Below the pieces are notes generated by a model. That model did no database searches. It saw only the letters and a program-made list of their open reading frames with translations, and was not told where the DNA came from. Below, piece after piece: positions 5,311 through 5,348 of a stretch of 5,348 nt of DNA. Source of the DNA: an uncultured Veillonella sp. (GTDB lineage: Bacteria; Bacillota; Negativicutes; Veillonellales; Veillonellaceae); the NCBI GenBank assembly GCA_900757715.1, contig CAAEOZ010000073.1, positions 1 to 5,348 of the forward strand, written 5' to 3'. Within the stretch, counting starts at the first letter, position 1; each line of letters starts with the position of its first letter. Position numbers and translations under genes: made by a program.

Positions 5311-5348
5311 ATGGAAACACCGAATAAGGGGGATAGTCGGTGGGGCTC
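5311..5348 (+). CDS. Start of an unidentified gene downstream of trmB (cut by window end)
   Basis: An ATG at 5311 opens a frame reading METPNKGDSRWG to the window edge. It is preceded by an excellent AAAGGAGG (5297-5304) 6 bases upstream, which lies inside the last codons of trmB. The one-base gap from the trmB stop points to translational coupling in one operon. Twelve residues are too few to name the product. Confidence 0.7.
   Translation, partial: METPNKGDSRWG

Overview
The window looks like a chromosomal segment of a low-GC, diderm Bacillota, most likely a Negativicutes such as Veillonella. This is inferred from the AT-rich, Bacillota-like signals (strong GGAG ribosome sites, TTGACN/TATAAT promoters), a standalone NifB-type radical SAM protein, a YedE-type transporter with a DUF3343 gene, and a secreted protein of a type I associate with anaerobes. 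No 16S, tRNA or phage marker is present, so the genus is a guess.

Layout, left to right. (1) Positions 1-529: the 3' end of a NifB-like radical SAM gene on the + strand, closed by a hairpin (530-564) that can also end the convergent gene. (2) Positions 569-1723, minus strand: a PLP-dependent cysteine desulfurase/selenocysteine lyase-like protein. (3) Positions 1724-1843: a short divergent promoter region. (4) Positions 1844-2905: a YedE-type membrane protein linked in other genomes to selenium or sulfur-species transport. (5) Positions 2906-3040: a spacer with about four degenerate 15-bp repeats and a long perfect-arm hairpin without a T-run. (6) Positions 3041-3295: a small DUF3343 protein (putative Se/S carrier-like), followed by a strong terminator at 3381-3415. 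(7) Positions 3416-3761: a very AT-rich non-coding stretch. (8) Positions 3762-4448: a probable TTG-started, exported protein with two carboxymuconolactone decarboxylase (CMD)-like segments that lack the usual catalytic residues; it ends at a strong terminator. (9) Positions 4540-5309: a textbook promoter and trmB, the tRNA m7G46 methyltransferase. One base later another gene starts and runs off the window.

The cysteine desulfurase-like enzyme, the YedE transporter and the DUF3343 protein fit together as a chalcogen (Se or S) supply module: import, mobilisation as a persulfide or perselenide, and carriage. The partner usually seen beside YedE, the TusA-like protein YedF, is absent from the window, as is SelD. 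The NifB-like protein is also a sulfur and iron-sulfur user, but it is separated by a terminator and its link to the module is only suggestive. The CMD-like protein and trmB are separate transcription units.
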